Of a stretch of 64,000 nucleotides of DNA, positions 33,972 to 42,746 are shown piece by piece (the stretch's first letter is position 1; each line of letters opens with the position of its first letter). The notes beneath the pieces are model-generated. The model was given only the letters and a program-made list of their open reading frames with translations. It was not told the origin of the DNA and ran no database searches. Both the position numbers and the translations under genes were made by a program. The DNA is taken from NCBI RefSeq assembly GCF_900115095.1, contig NZ_FOVH01000016.1, forward strand, positions 1-64,000, read 5' to 3'. Origin of the DNA: Actinomadura madurae. Its GTDB lineage: Bacteria > Actinomycetota > Actinomycetes > Streptosporangiales > Streptosporangiaceae.

Positions 33972-34030
33972 ACCGCCACGATATCCGCGCGTCGGCGGCG
34001 GATCGTGAGTGCGCCGTGCAGCCGGCGGGT

Positions 34031-35251
34031 TCAGCCGATGGCGCCGGCGGTGCGGAGGGCGGCGATGGCGGCGTCGTCGCGGCCGAGCTCGCGCAGGACG
34101 GCGTCGGTGTGCTCGCCGAGGGACGGGACCGGGTCCATGCGCGGTTCGGCGTCCGCGAAGGTGACCGGCGGGAGGAGCGCGCGGATCTCGCCGACCGGGG
34201 AGCCCACCTCGCGCCAGCGGTCCCTCTCGGCGAGCTGCGGGTGGGCGATCAGGCCGTGCCCGTCGTTCAGGGACGCGTTCGGGACGCCCGCCTCGTCCAG
34301 CCGCCGCAGCAGCTCCTCCCGCCCCATGCGGGACGTGACGCCGGCGACGATCGCGTCCACCTTCGCCCGGTTGCGGACCCGTGCCTGGTTCGTCGCGTAC
34401 TCGGGGTCGGTGACCAGGTCCGGGCGGTCCAGCACGCCGGCCGCCAGGGCGGCCCAGCCGCGGTCGTTCTGGACGCCGATCACGACGTCGACGCCGTCGG
34501 AGGTCGGGTAGGCGTCGTAGGGGGTGATCACGGGGTGGCTCAGCCGGGAGCGCGGCGGCGGGGACCCGGTGTAGAGGGTCGTGTACATCGCCTGGCCCAT
34601 CCACTCGGCGACGGCGTCGAACATCGTGATCTCGATCGACGCGCCCTCGCCGGTGGTGCCGCGCCGGACGAGCGCGGCCAGCGTGCCGGAGAACGCGTAC
34701 ATGCCCGCGGCGATGTCGGCCAGCGGCGAGCCCGCCTTCACCGGCGTCTCCGGGGTGCCGGTGACCGAGATCAGCCCCGCCTCGGCCTGGACGAGCATGT
34801 CGTAGGCGCGCTTGTCGCGGTACGGCCCGCGCGTTCCGTATCCGGACATGTCCACCACGATCAGCCGGGGGTCGCGGGCCCGCAGCTCGTCCGCGCCGAA
34901 CCCGAGCCGGGCCGCGGAGCCGGGGGCGAGGTTCTGCAGGAACACGTCGGCGCCCGCGACCAGCTCGGTGAGGATCGCGCGGCCCTCTTCCCGCTTGAGG
35001 TCCAGCGCGACCGACTCCTTCGACCGGTTGAGCCAGGCGAAGTGCGTGCCGAGCCCGCCCCGCACGCCGGTGTCGTAGGCGCGGGCGAAGTCGCCGCCGT
35101 CCACCCGCTCCACCTTGATCACACGGGCGCCGTGGTCGGCGAGGTGCCGCGTCGCGAACGGCGCCGCGACCGCCTGCTCCAGCGCGACCACGGTGACCCC
35201 CGCCAGCGGGAGCGCCCCGGCACCCGGCGACCCCGGTTCCGCCGCGGTCAT
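34031..35251 (-). CDS. CaiB/BaiF family CoA-transferase
   Basis: This 406-residue family III CoA-transferase has the family start LAGVTVVALEQAVAAPFATRHLADHGARVIKVE, then FAWLNRSKESVALDLK, and the catalytic Asp segment MSGYGTRGPYRDKRAYDMLVQAEAGL. It would move CoA between a carboxylic acid and an acyl-CoA. Its ATG overlaps the stop of the acyl-CoA dehydrogenase gene (ATGA). With that gene and the enoyl-CoA hydratase it makes an activation plus beta-oxidation set under a GntR regulator; the acid substrate is unknown. Confidence 0.88.
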   Translation of the reverse strand: MTAAEPGSPGAGALPLAGVTVVALEQAVAAPFATRHLADHGARVIKVERVDGGDFARAYDTGVRGGLGTHFAWLNRSKESVALDLKREEGRAILTELVAGADVFLQNLAPGSAARLGFGADELRARDPRLIVVDMSGYGTRGPYRDKRAYDMLVQAEAGLISVTGTPETPVKAGSPLADIAAGMYAFSGTLAALVRRGTTGEGASIEITMFDAVAEWMGQAMYTTLYTGSPPPRSRLSHPVITPYDAYPTSDGVDVVIGVQNDRGWAALAAGVLDRPDLVTDPEYATNQARVRNRAKVDAIVAGVTSRMGREELLRRLDEAGVPNASLNDGHGLIAHPQLAERDRWREVGSPVGEIRALLPPVTFADAEPRMDPVPSLGEHTDAVLRELGRDDAAIAALRTAGAIG

Positions 35252-36429
35252 CGGCCCTCCTCCAGCAGGCGGCGGCCTATGATCATTTTCTGGATGTCGG
35301 CGGTGCCCTCGCCGATCAGCAGCATGGGCGCCTCGCGGTAGAGGCGCTCGATCTCGTACTCCTTGGAGTAGGCGTAGCCGCCGTGGATGCGGAAGGCGTC
35401 CTCCACGACCTCCTTGCAGTACTCGCTGGCGAGGTACTTGGCCATGCCCGCCTCGAGGTCGTTGCGCTCGCCGGAGTCCTTGCGGCGCGCCGCCATCACC
35501 ATCATCTGGTGCGCGGCCTCGACCTTGGTCGCCATCTCCGCGAGGCGGAACAGGACGGCCTGGTGCTCGGCGATCGGGCGGCCGAACGTCTCGCGCTGCC
35601 GCGCGTAGCCGAGCGCCAGCTCGTAGGCCCGCCTCGCCACCCCGCAGCCCCGCGCGGCCACGTTGACGCGGCCGACCTCGACGCCGTCCATCATCTGGTA
35701 GAAGCCGCGGCCCGGCGTCCCGCCGAGAATCCGGGCGGACGGGATCCGGAACCCGTCCAAGACCAGCTCGGTCGTGTCGACGCCCTTGTAGCCCATCTTC
35801 TCGATCTTCCCGGGCACGGTGAGGCCGGGCGCGACCTCCCCGAAGCCGGGCGTCTTGTCGACGAGGAACGTCGTCATGCCCCGGTGGCCGGCCTCGGGGT
35901 CGGTCTTGACCAGGACGGCGACCAGGTTGGCGGAGCCGCCGTTCGTCAGCCACATCTTCTGGCCGGTGATGACGTGGTCGTCGCCGTCCGGGACGGCGCG
36001 GGTCGTGATGGCCGAGACGTCCGAGCCGCAGCCGGGCTCCGACATCGAGAACGCGCCGCGGATCTCGCCGACCGCCATCCTCGGCAGGTAGTGCGCCCTC
36101 TGCTCGGGCGTGCCGTGGTGGGCGATCATCCAGGCGACGATGAAGTGGGTGTTGACGATGCCGGCCACGCTCATCCAGCCCCGCGACAGCTCCTCCACGA
36201 CCAGCGCGTACGTCAGCAGCGACGCACCGAGCCCGCCGTGCTCCTCGCCGATCGTCAGGCCGAAGAGCCCGAGGTCCTTCATGCCGTCCACGATCGCCTG
36301 CGGGTACTCGTCCGCGTGCTCCATCCGGGTCGCGACGGGCAGGATCTCCCTGTCGACGAAGGCCCGGACGGTCGCGACGATCTCCCGTTGCTCGTCCGAC
36401 AGCCCGTGGGTCTGCTGCATCCTGCTCAC
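35248..36429 (-). CDS. Acyl-CoA dehydrogenase
   Basis: This 393-residue acyl-CoA dehydrogenase has the three-domain fold: helical N-terminus, the FAD-contact segment FSMSEPGCGSDVSAI then KMWLTNGGSANL, and the C-terminal domain with RQRETFGRPIAEHQAV, EDAFRIHGGYAYSKEYEIERLYREAPMLLIGEGTADIQK. Its glutamate catalytic base is probably in the REAPMLLIGEGT region, as in short/medium-chain enzymes. The GTG at 36429 (GTGAGCAGGATG) is chosen because AGGAGG lies eight bases before it. It sits between the enoyl-CoA hydratase and CaiB genes in one operon. Confidence 0.9.
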   Translation of the reverse strand: MSRMQQTHGLSDEQREIVATVRAFVDREILPVATRMEHADEYPQAIVDGMKDLGLFGLTIGEEHGGLGASLLTYALVVEELSRGWMSVAGIVNTHFIVAWMIAHHGTPEQRAHYLPRMAVGEIRGAFSMSEPGCGSDVSAITTRAVPDGDDHVITGQKMWLTNGGSANLVAVLVKTDPEAGHRGMTTFLVDKTPGFGEVAPGLTVPGKIEKMGYKGVDTTELVLDGFRIPSARILGGTPGRGFYQMMDGVEVGRVNVAARGCGVARRAYELALGYARQRETFGRPIAEHQAVLFRLAEMATKVEAAHQMMVMAARRKDSGERNDLEAGMAKYLASEYCKEVVEDAFRIHGGYAYSKEYEIERLYREAPMLLIGEGTADIQKMIIGRRLLEEGR

Positions 36430-36440
36430 GTTCCCGCCTC

Positions 36441-37241
36441 CTAGCGGCCCTCGAAGCGCGGCGTGCGGCGCTCGGCGAACGCGGCGCGCCCCTCGGCGAA
36501 ATCGGCACTGCCGAACAGGGCGGTCTGCTCCTCGCGTTCGGCCTCCAGCAGTTGATCCAGGCCGTGGTCGGTGCGGGCCAGCAGGCGCTTGGCCGCGGCG
36601 ACCGACAGCGGGGCGAGGGCGGCGGCCTCGGCGGCGCGTTCCAGAGCGGCGTCGAGTGCCGTGCCCGGCGGGGCGAGCGAGTCGGCGAGGCCGATCTCGT
36701 AGGCGCGGGAGGCGGACACGGTCCGGCCGAACACGAGCATCTCCTTCGCGCGGCCCATGCCGACGCGCTGCGGGAGCGTCCAGAGCAGACCGCCGTCGGC
36801 GACCAGGCCGACCCTGCCGAACGCGGCGACGAACCGGGCGTCCTCTGAGGCGACCACGTGGTCGCAGGCGGCGGCGAGGGACACCCCGAGCCCCGCGGCG
36901 GCGCCCTCCACGGCCGCGATCACGGGGGTCCCGCAGGTGGCCATGAGCCGGACGGCCTCGTGCACGGGCCCGAGCCGGGCGCGGACGGCGTCGGGACCGG
37001 CGCCCTCCATCGACCGGACGTCGCCGCCCGCGGAGAACGTCCCGCCCGCGCCCGTCAGCACGATCGCCCGGACGTCCGGGTCGCCTGCGGCGCGCCGCAG
37101 TTCGTCCAAGAGCCGCTCGCGCATCGGGAAGTCGATCGCGTTGCGGGCACCGGGCCGGTTCAGCGTGATGACCCGTGCGGCCCCGTGGTCCTCGGCCGTG
37201 ACCACGGGTTCGCGCGCCGCCGCGGTGTCCCGGTCGTCCAT
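36441..37241 (-). CDS. Enoyl-CoA hydratase/isomerase
   Basis: This 266-residue crotonase-family enzyme shows VITLNRPGARNAIDFPMRERLLDEL, the oxyanion loop GAGGTFSAGGDVRSM, and AAVEGAAAGLGVSLAAACDHVVAS with GRVGLVADGGLLWTLPQRVG. The usual second catalytic Glu position after GLG has no acidic residue here (VADGG has Asp), so hydratase activity is not certain and an isomerase or hydrolase role is possible. GGGAGG precedes the ATG. It is the first gene of the leftward ECH-ACAD-CaiB operon, next to the GntR gene. Confidence 0.85.
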   Translation of the reverse strand: MDDRDTAAAREPVVTAEDHGAARVITLNRPGARNAIDFPMRERLLDELRRAAGDPDVRAIVLTGAGGTFSAGGDVRSMEGAGPDAVRARLGPVHEAVRLMATCGTPVIAAVEGAAAGLGVSLAAACDHVVASEDARFVAAFGRVGLVADGGLLWTLPQRVGMGRAKEMLVFGRTVSASRAYEIGLADSLAPPGTALDAALERAAEAAALAPLSVAAAKRLLARTDHGLDQLLEAEREEQTALFGSADFAEGRAAFAERRTPRFEGR

Positions 37242-37310
37242 GCACCCTCCCGAAAATTTTTTATACGATATGTGAGGAGGCGGCGGTGGTGGAAGTGGGC
37301 TCCGGGGACC

Positions 37311-38006
37311 TCAGCCCGGCTGGTCCCTCCAGAAGCCCTGCCCCTCCAGGTGCACGACCAGCAGGGTGCCCGCGTGCCGGATGTGGGCGCGCATGGCCTG
37401 CCGCGCGCCGTCGGCGTCCCCGGCGCGCAGCGCGGCGAGGACGAGGTGGTGGTCGTCGACCGACGCCTGCGTCCAGCCCTCGATGCTGGAGTAGAACCGG
37501 CGCGGGGCGTACCGCACCACCAGCCGCAGCAGCCACGCCGTCTTCGGCGACCCGGCGCACAGGTTGATCACCCGGTGGAACTCGTGGTTGGCGCGCTCGA
37601 TGGCCGCCGAGTCGCGGGCCCCGGACGCCTCTTCCAGCTGCGCCTGCGTCCGGTCGAGCGATGCCAGCTCCCCCTCGGTGATCCTCCCGGAGGCGCGGGC
37701 GGCCAGCTCGCCGGCGAAGTACGCCTGCGCCTCGAACAGGTCCTGGACGTCCTGCCGGGTCAGCGGCGCCGGCATGAACCCGCGCCGCGGCTCCAGCGTG
37801 ACGAAGCCCTCGCCGCGCAGCGACAGCAGCGCCTCCCGGACGGGGGTGACGCTGATCCCGAGGTCGTCGGCGACCCGCTCCAGGCGGAGGAACTCCCCGT
37901 GCCTGACCTGGCCCGACATGATGAGCTCGCGGACGTAGTCGGCCACCTCGTCGCTCAGCTGGCGGCGCCTGCCGAGGGCCTGGCCACCGGAAATCGCCAC
38001 TCTCAT
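37311..38006 (-). CDS. GntR-family regulator (FadR/FCD type)
   Basis: This 231-residue regulator has a winged helix (QLSDEVADYVRELIMSGQVRHGEFLRLERVADDLGISVTPVREALLSL) and a helical FCD effector domain with the metal-binding histidine pattern (NHEFHRVINLCAGS; MRAHIRHAG). It lies between a leftward acyl-CoA degradation operon and a rightward acyl-CoA dehydrogenase, and probably controls both in answer to an acyl-CoA or acid. Similar A/T-rich elements before both targets (37263-37275 and 38087-38099) are candidate operators. Confidence 0.88.
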   Translation of the reverse strand: MRVAISGGQALGRRRQLSDEVADYVRELIMSGQVRHGEFLRLERVADDLGISVTPVREALLSLRGEGFVTLEPRRGFMPAPLTRQDVQDLFEAQAYFAGELAARASGRITEGELASLDRTQAQLEEASGARDSAAIERANHEFHRVINLCAGSPKTAWLLRLVVRYAPRRFYSSIEGWTQASVDDHHLVLAALRAGDADGARQAMRAHIRHAGTLLVVHLEGQGFWRDQPG

Positions 38007-38123
38007 CGTCTCCCTGCGCGGTGGGGTCGCCACACTATCGGCGGGCACCGGTCCGCGTTCTTTGACAGCCCGGTATTTTCGAATCAAATATATGAGGTCA
38101 GCGACCGGGAGGAGACCGGTACC

Positions 38124-39275
38124 GTGGTCACGCTCAGCGACGAGGAACGCGCCATCGTCGAGGTCGTCGCGGACTTCGTCGACCGGGAGGTCCGGCCGGC
38201 CGCCCGGGAGCTGGAGCACGCGGGCGCCTATCCCGCACGGCTGATCGACCGCATGAAGGAACTCGGCGTCTTCGGCCTAGCGGTCCCCGAGCCGTACGGC
38301 GACGTCAGCGTCTCCAAGGCCTGCTACGCGCTCGTCACGGAGGAACTGGCGCGGGGCTGGATGACGCTCGCGGGCGCGTTCGGCGGGCACACGGTCGTCT
38401 CGCACCTGCTCGCGCTGTTCGGCACCGAGGAGCAGAAGGCCCGCCACCTGCCCCGGATGGCGACCGGCGAGCTGCGCGCCACGATGGCGCTCACCGAACC
38501 GTCCGGCGGCTCCGACCTGCAGGCGATGAGCACGGTCGCGCGGCGGGACGGCGGCCGGTACGTCGTCGACGGCGCCAAGATGTGGATCACCAACGCGCGC
38601 AGGTCCGGCCTGATCGCGCTGATGTGCAAGACCGACCCGTCCGCCTCGCCGCGCCACAGGGGCATAAGCATCCTGCTGGTCGAGCACGGCCCCGGGCTGA
38701 CGGTCTCCCGCGACCTGCCGAAGCTCGGCTACAAGGGCGTGGAGAGCTGCGAGCTGTCCTTCGAAGGCTACGAGGCGCCGCTGGACGCGGTCCTCGGCGG
38801 CGAGGAGGGCCGCGGCTTCGTCCAGATGATGCGCGGCCTCGAAGTGGGACGGATCCAGGTCGCGGCGCGCGCTCTGGGCGTCGGGCGCGCCGCGCTGGAG
38901 GACTCCCTGCGCTACGCCCAGGAGCGCGAGGCGTTCGGCAAGCCGATCTGGCAGCACCAGTCCATCGGCAACTACCTCGCCGACATGGCCACCCGGCTCC
39001 AGGCGGCGCGGCTGCTGACCCTCGACGCCGCCGAGCGCCTGGACGCGGGCGAGCGCTGCGACATGGAGGCGGGCATGGCCAAGCTGTACGCGTCCGAGGC
39101 GGCGATGCAGACCGCGCTGGACGCGGTCCGCATCCACGGCGCCGCCGGGTACTCCACCGAGTTCGACGTCGAGCGCTACTTCCGCGACGCCCCGCTCATG
39201 ATCGTCGGCGAGGGGACGAACGAGATCCAGCGCAACGTGATCGTCAAGCAGCTCGTCGAGCGCCACCGGATCTAG
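38124..39275 (+). CDS. Acyl-CoA dehydrogenase
   Basis: This 383-residue acyl-CoA dehydrogenase is a paralogue of the one at 35-36 kb. It has MALTEPSGGSDLQAM and KMWITNARRSGLIAL for FAD, QEREAFGKPIWQHQSIGNYLADMA, and the C-terminal VRIHGAAGYSTEFDVERYFRDAPLMIVGEGTNEIQRNVI. The GTG at 38124 is supported by GGGAGGAG at 38107-38114. It is read away from the GntR gene and overlaps the convergent glycerol kinase by 4 bases. Confidence 0.9.
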   Translation: MVTLSDEERAIVEVVADFVDREVRPAARELEHAGAYPARLIDRMKELGVFGLAVPEPYGDVSVSKACYALVTEELARGWMTLAGAFGGHTVVSHLLALFGTEEQKARHLPRMATGELRATMALTEPSGGSDLQAMSTVARRDGGRYVVDGAKMWITNARRSGLIALMCKTDPSASPRHRGISILLVEHGPGLTVSRDLPKLGYKGVESCELSFEGYEAPLDAVLGGEEGRGFVQMMRGLEVGRIQVAARALGVGRAALEDSLRYAQEREAFGKPIWQHQSIGNYLADMATRLQAARLLTLDAAERLDAGERCDMEAGMAKLYASEAAMQTALDAVRIHGAAGYSTEFDVERYFRDAPLMIVGEGTNEIQRNVIVKQLVERHRI

Positions 39276-40798
39276 GGCGCGGCGGCGGGGTCCTCTCCGG
39301 CCCGGATCCAGTCGAACGTGCGCTCCACGGCGCGTTTCCAGTTGTCGTACTCGGCGGCGCGCCGCCCCGGCTCCATCGCGGGGACCCACCGGGCGGCGCG
39401 GTGCCAGTTGCGCCGGAGCCCTTCCAGCCCCGCCCAGTAGCCGACGGCGAGCCCGGCGGCGTACGCGGCGCCGAGCGACACCGTCTCCACCACCATCGGG
39501 CGCGCGACCGGGACGTTCAGCACGTCGGCGACCATCTGCATGACGAGGTTGTCCGATGTCATGCCGCCGTCGGCCTTGAGCTCCTTCAGGCTGAGCCCGG
39601 AGTCGGCGTTCATCGCGTCCACGACCTCGCGGGTCTGCCAGCCCGTCGCCTCCAGCACGGCCCGCGCCAGGTGCCCCTTGGTGATGTAGGACGTGAGGCC
39701 GACGATGATGCCGCGGGCCTCGCTGCGCCAGTGCGGCGCGAACAGGCCGGAGAACGCCGGGACGATGTAGCAGCCGCCGTTGTCGTCGACCGACCGGGCC
39801 AGCGTCTCGATCTCCGGCGCGGTGGTGATCAGCCCGAGGCCGTCGCGGAACCACTGGACGAGCGCGCCGGTGATCGCGATCGAGCCCTCCAGCGCGTACA
39901 CGGCCGGGTCGTCGCCGATCTTGTAGCCGACGGTCGTGAGCAGCCCGTTGTCCGACTTGACCGGCGTGGTGCCGGTGTTCATCAGCAGGAAGGCGCCCGT
40001 CCCGTAGGTGCACTTGGTCTCGCCCGGGGCGAAGCACGTCTGGCCGAACAGCGCGGCCTGCTGGTCGCCGAGCGCCGCGCCGACGCGCACCCCGGGGAAC
40101 ACGCGGCGGGCCGTCCCGTAGGTCTCCGTGGACGACCTGATCTCCGGCAGCATCGCCCGCGGCACGCCGAAGAAGTCGAGCAGGCCGTCGTCCCAGCTCA
40201 GCGTGCGCAGGTCCATCAGCAGGGTGCGGCTGGCGTTGGTCACGTCCGTGACGTGGACCCCGCCGTCGACGCCGCCGCTGAGGTTCCAGATCAGCCAGCT
40301 CTCCATCGTCCCGAACAGGACCTCGCCGCGCTCGGCGCGCTCCCGCAGGCCGGGCGTGTGGTCGAGCATCCACCGGATGCGCGGGGCGGAGAAGTAGGTC
40401 GCGAGCGGCAGCCCGCTGCGCTCGGTGACCATGGCGGCGCCGGGGGCGCGGCCCAGCTCGTCCACGAGGGGGCCGGTCCGCATGTCCTGCCAGACGATGG
40501 CGCGGCCGATCGGGACGCCGGTCAGCCGGTCCCACAGGACGGTCGTCTCACGCTGGTTGGCGATCCCGACCGCGGCGACCTGGTTCGTCGTGACGGCCGC
40601 CTGGGCGAGCGCCTCCGGGGCGATCCGCTCGAGGTTGCGCCAGATCTCCATCGGGTCGTGCTCGACCCAGCCGGGCTTCGGGAAGTGCTGCCGGTGCTCG
40701 CGCTGGGCCACCGACACCAGGCGGCCGCCGTGGTCGAACAGGATGCACCGCGTCGACGTGGTGCCCTGGTCGATCGACATCACAAACCGTTCGGTCAC
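39272..40798 (-). CDS. glpK: Glycerol kinase (first of two)
   Basis: This 508-residue FGGY kinase has MSIDQGTTSTRCILFDHGG, the substrate loop VGIANQRETTVLWDR with Arg-Glu for glycerol, WQDMRTGPLVDEL, the ADP-side TYGTGAFLLMNTGT and the signature GGCYIVPAFSGLFAPHWRSEARGII. It converts glycerol to glycerol-3-phosphate. The start is the GTG at 40798. It lies 57 bases downstream of the IclR regulator gene on the same strand and so is probably co-expressed with it. A second, diverged glpK lies at 42.7 kb beside glpF, so the two may serve different conditions. Confidence 0.93.
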   Translation of the reverse strand: MTERFVMSIDQGTTSTRCILFDHGGRLVSVAQREHRQHFPKPGWVEHDPMEIWRNLERIAPEALAQAAVTTNQVAAVGIANQRETTVLWDRLTGVPIGRAIVWQDMRTGPLVDELGRAPGAAMVTERSGLPLATYFSAPRIRWMLDHTPGLRERAERGEVLFGTMESWLIWNLSGGVDGGVHVTDVTNASRTLLMDLRTLSWDDGLLDFFGVPRAMLPEIRSSTETYGTARRVFPGVRVGAALGDQQAALFGQTCFAPGETKCTYGTGAFLLMNTGTTPVKSDNGLLTTVGYKIGDDPAVYALEGSIAITGALVQWFRDGLGLITTAPEIETLARSVDDNGGCYIVPAFSGLFAPHWRSEARGIIVGLTSYITKGHLARAVLEATGWQTREVVDAMNADSGLSLKELKADGGMTSDNLVMQMVADVLNVPVARPMVVETVSLGAAYAAGLAVGYWAGLEGLRRNWHRAARWVPAMEPGRRAAEYDNWKRAVERTFDWIRAGEDPAAAP

Positions 40799-40855
40799 GA
40801 TCGGCCCCCTCCCCCTGGCCGCGCCCGTCTCCGGCCACGCGCCGCCGTGCCCGCG

Positions 40856-41623
40856 TCACCAGCGCGAACCGCCGAGGTCCCGGGAGACCGCGCGGGCCGC
40901 GTCCCGCACGAACGCGACGAGCCGCGGCTCGGGAACGCGGCGGGAGTCGCAGATCCGCTCGACCGCGCCGGAGATCCCGATGGCCCCGACGACGAGCCCT
41001 CCGTACCCGCGGATCGGCGCGGCGATGCCGGCCTCGCCGATCGACAGCTCCTCGGTCTCGGCGGCCCAGCCGTTCTCCCGGACCCGGGTGGCGGCCCGTG
41101 CGAGTTCCCGCGGATCGGTGATGGTCCGCCGGCAGTAGGACTCCAGGACGGTATCGCGGATGGACGCGGCGGCGTTGGCGTCGTGCGCGAGGAGCGTCTT
41201 GCCGAGCGCGGTGGCGTGCAGCGGCAGCAGCGACCCGACGTCCATCGCCTGGAGCGTGTCGTCCGGCCGGAAGACGTGGTGGACGACCAGGACCTTCCCG
41301 TCCAGCAGCGTCCCGATGCGCACGGCCTCGCCGCTGCGCGAGGCGAGCGCGTCGGCCCAGTTGATGGCGCGGGACCGCAGCTCGTTGACGTCGAGGTAGC
41401 TGGTGCCGAGATGCAGCAGGGCGGCGCCGAGCTGGTACTTGCCGGTGCCGTCGTCCTGTTCCACGAACCCCACGCGTTCCAGGGTGCGCAGGATGCCGTG
41501 CGCGGTGCCCCGGGCGAGGCCCAGCGACGTGGCGATCTCGCCGACCCCGAGCCGGCCCGAACTGGCGGCGAGCAGGCGCAGGATCGCCGCGGCCCGCTCG
41601 ATCGATTGCACAGGTCCGGGCAT
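40856..41623 (-). CDS. IclR-family regulator of the glycerol genes (GylR-like)
   Basis: This 255-residue regulator has a winged helix at the N-terminus (SIERAAAILRLLAASSGRLGVGEIATSLGLARGTAHGILRTLERVGFV) and an IclR effector domain with LHATALGKTLLAHD and GGLVVGAIGISGAVERI. It sits between a glycerol kinase on its own strand and divergent glpF-glpK-glpD, like GylR of Streptomyces. No ribosome site precedes the ATG at 41623; a TACCAT -10 element (41636-41631) seven bases upstream points to a leaderless mRNA. An 11-bp palindrome over its -35 region suggests autoregulation. Confidence 0.88.
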   Translation of the reverse strand: MPGPVQSIERAAAILRLLAASSGRLGVGEIATSLGLARGTAHGILRTLERVGFVEQDDGTGKYQLGAALLHLGTSYLDVNELRSRAINWADALASRSGEAVRIGTLLDGKVLVVHHVFRPDDTLQAMDVGSLLPLHATALGKTLLAHDANAAASIRDTVLESYCRRTITDPRELARAATRVRENGWAAETEELSIGEAGIAAPIRGYGGLVVGAIGISGAVERICDSRRVPEPRLVAFVRDAARAVSRDLGGSRW

Positions 41624-41652
41624 GAATTCGATGGTAGTTCGCCCGGCGAGGT

Positions 41653-41666
41653 GCCGACAATGTCGA
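41653..41666. promoter_or_regulatory. Operator copy 1, over the IclR-gene promoter
   Basis: GCCGACAATGTCGA contains the palindrome CGACA-A-TGTCG (41655-41665). It covers the likely -35 (TTGTCG, 41660-41655 on the minus strand) of the IclR gene, whose -10 is TACCAT at 41636-41631. Binding here would repress the regulator's own gene. Confidence 0.6.
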
Positions 41667-41767
41667 CGGCCGCCGCGATCACCGTCCTATGCGCCCCGAA
41701 CTGCCCGGATTCTGTGATCTGGTGCACATGGGGGAGGGTAACGGGCGCCAGGCCACGGCGAAAGTGT

Positions 41768-41781
41768 TCGACATTGTCGGC
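41768..41781. promoter_or_regulatory. Operator copy 2, upstream of the glpF promoter
   Basis: TCGACATTGTCGGC is the exact reverse complement of the site at 41653-41666. Its palindrome CGACA-T-TGTCG (41769-41779) ends 11 bases before the predicted glpF -35. The pair, one per divergent promoter, is the best candidate for the IclR-type binding site. Confidence 0.6.
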
Positions 41782-41790
41782 AGCCTCCCG

Positions 41791-41819
41791 TTGTAAGGCG
41801 GTTCCTCCCGGCTTAGCGT
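41791..41819 (+). promoter_or_regulatory. Predicted promoter of glpF-glpK
   Basis: A -35-like TTGTAA (41791-41796) and a -10-like TAGCGT (41814-41819) are separated by 17 bases. Transcription would start near 41826, giving a leader of about 45 bases before the glpF ATG at 41871. Confidence 0.45.
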
Positions 41820-41870
41820 CCAGTCCAGCCTCACGGGGCTCGCGTCCACCCCACCTGCCGAGGAGTGCCC

Positions 41871-42701
41871 ATGGCGGAACGACCCAGAATCCCCACCCTG
41901 GCCGGTGAGCTCGCCGCCGAGTTCGCCGGCACCATGATCCTCATCCTGTTCGGCGTCGGCGTCGTCGCCCAGGTCGCCGCCGCCGAGATCGGCGACCACG
42001 ACAGCATCGCCTGGGCCTGGGGCCTCGGCGTCACGCTCGGCGTCTATGTCGCGGCGCGGATCAGCGGCGCCCACATCAACCCGGCCGTCACCATCGCCCT
42101 CGCCGCGTTCCGCGAGTTCGCCTGGCGCAAGACGGCGCCCTACATCGCGGCGCAGACCGCGGGGGCGTTCGTCGCGGCGCTGCTCGTCCGCTGGAACTAC
42201 AGCGAGGTGCTGGCCAAGGTCGACCCCGGCCACACCATCAAGACCCAGGGCGTCTTCTCCACCCTGCCCGGCAACGGGACGCTCCCGGTCGGCACCTGGG
42301 GCGCGTTCCGCGACCAGATCATCGGCACCGCCATCCTGCTCTTCGTGATCAAGGCGCTCACCGACGTGCGCAACTCCCCGCCGCTGGCCAACCTCGCCCC
42401 CTTCCTGATCGGGCTGCTGGTGGTCGGGATCGGCATGGCGTGGGGCACCGACGCCGGGTACGCGATCAACCCGGCCCGCGACTTCGGCCCGCGGCTCGCC
42501 TCCTTCCTCACCGGCTACGGGGGCGCGTGGCGGGACCAGTACGGCGATCTCTACTTCTGGGTGCCGATCATCGGCCCGATCATCGGCGGCGTGCTGGGGG
42601 TCGGCCTCTACAAGCTGCTCATCGGGCGCTTCCTGCCGAGCGAGGACGAGAGCACCGAGCAGCCCCCCACGAAGCCCGAGCCGCAGTACGAGACGGCGTG
42701 A
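41871..42701 (+). CDS. glpF: Glycerol facilitator (MIP/aquaglyceroporin)
   Basis: This 276-residue membrane channel has six hydrophobic helices and the two pore motifs GAHINPAVT (NPA at 70-72) and YAINPARDFGPR (NPARD at 200-204). The Asp after the second NPA is the mark of glycerol channels as opposed to water channels. A charged tail (SEDESTEQPPTKPEPQ) follows the last helix. The ATG at 41871 is preferred, since GAGGAG ends six bases before it; a GTG at 41865 is possible. It lies 45 bases before glpK on the same strand and should supply glycerol to it. Confidence 0.95.
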   Translation: MAERPRIPTLAGELAAEFAGTMILILFGVGVVAQVAAAEIGDHDSIAWAWGLGVTLGVYVAARISGAHINPAVTIALAAFREFAWRKTAPYIAAQTAGAFVAALLVRWNYSEVLAKVDPGHTIKTQGVFSTLPGNGTLPVGTWGAFRDQIIGTAILLFVIKALTDVRNSPPLANLAPFLIGLLVVGIGMAWGTDAGYAINPARDFGPRLASFLTGYGGAWRDQYGDLYFWVPIIGPIIGGVLGVGLYKLLIGRFLPSEDESTEQPPTKPEPQYETA

Positions 42702-42746
42702 ACCGGCCCGTCCCGCCCGCCACGACCACTCCAGGAGGCCGTACGC

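Noticed and set aside
35248..39275. Calling the two acyl-CoA dehydrogenases FadE31-33 of the HIP pathway
   Set aside because: They are separated from the KstR2 blocks, flank a GntR gene and lack a nearby KstR2-type operator, so they more likely belong to another acyl-CoA pathway.
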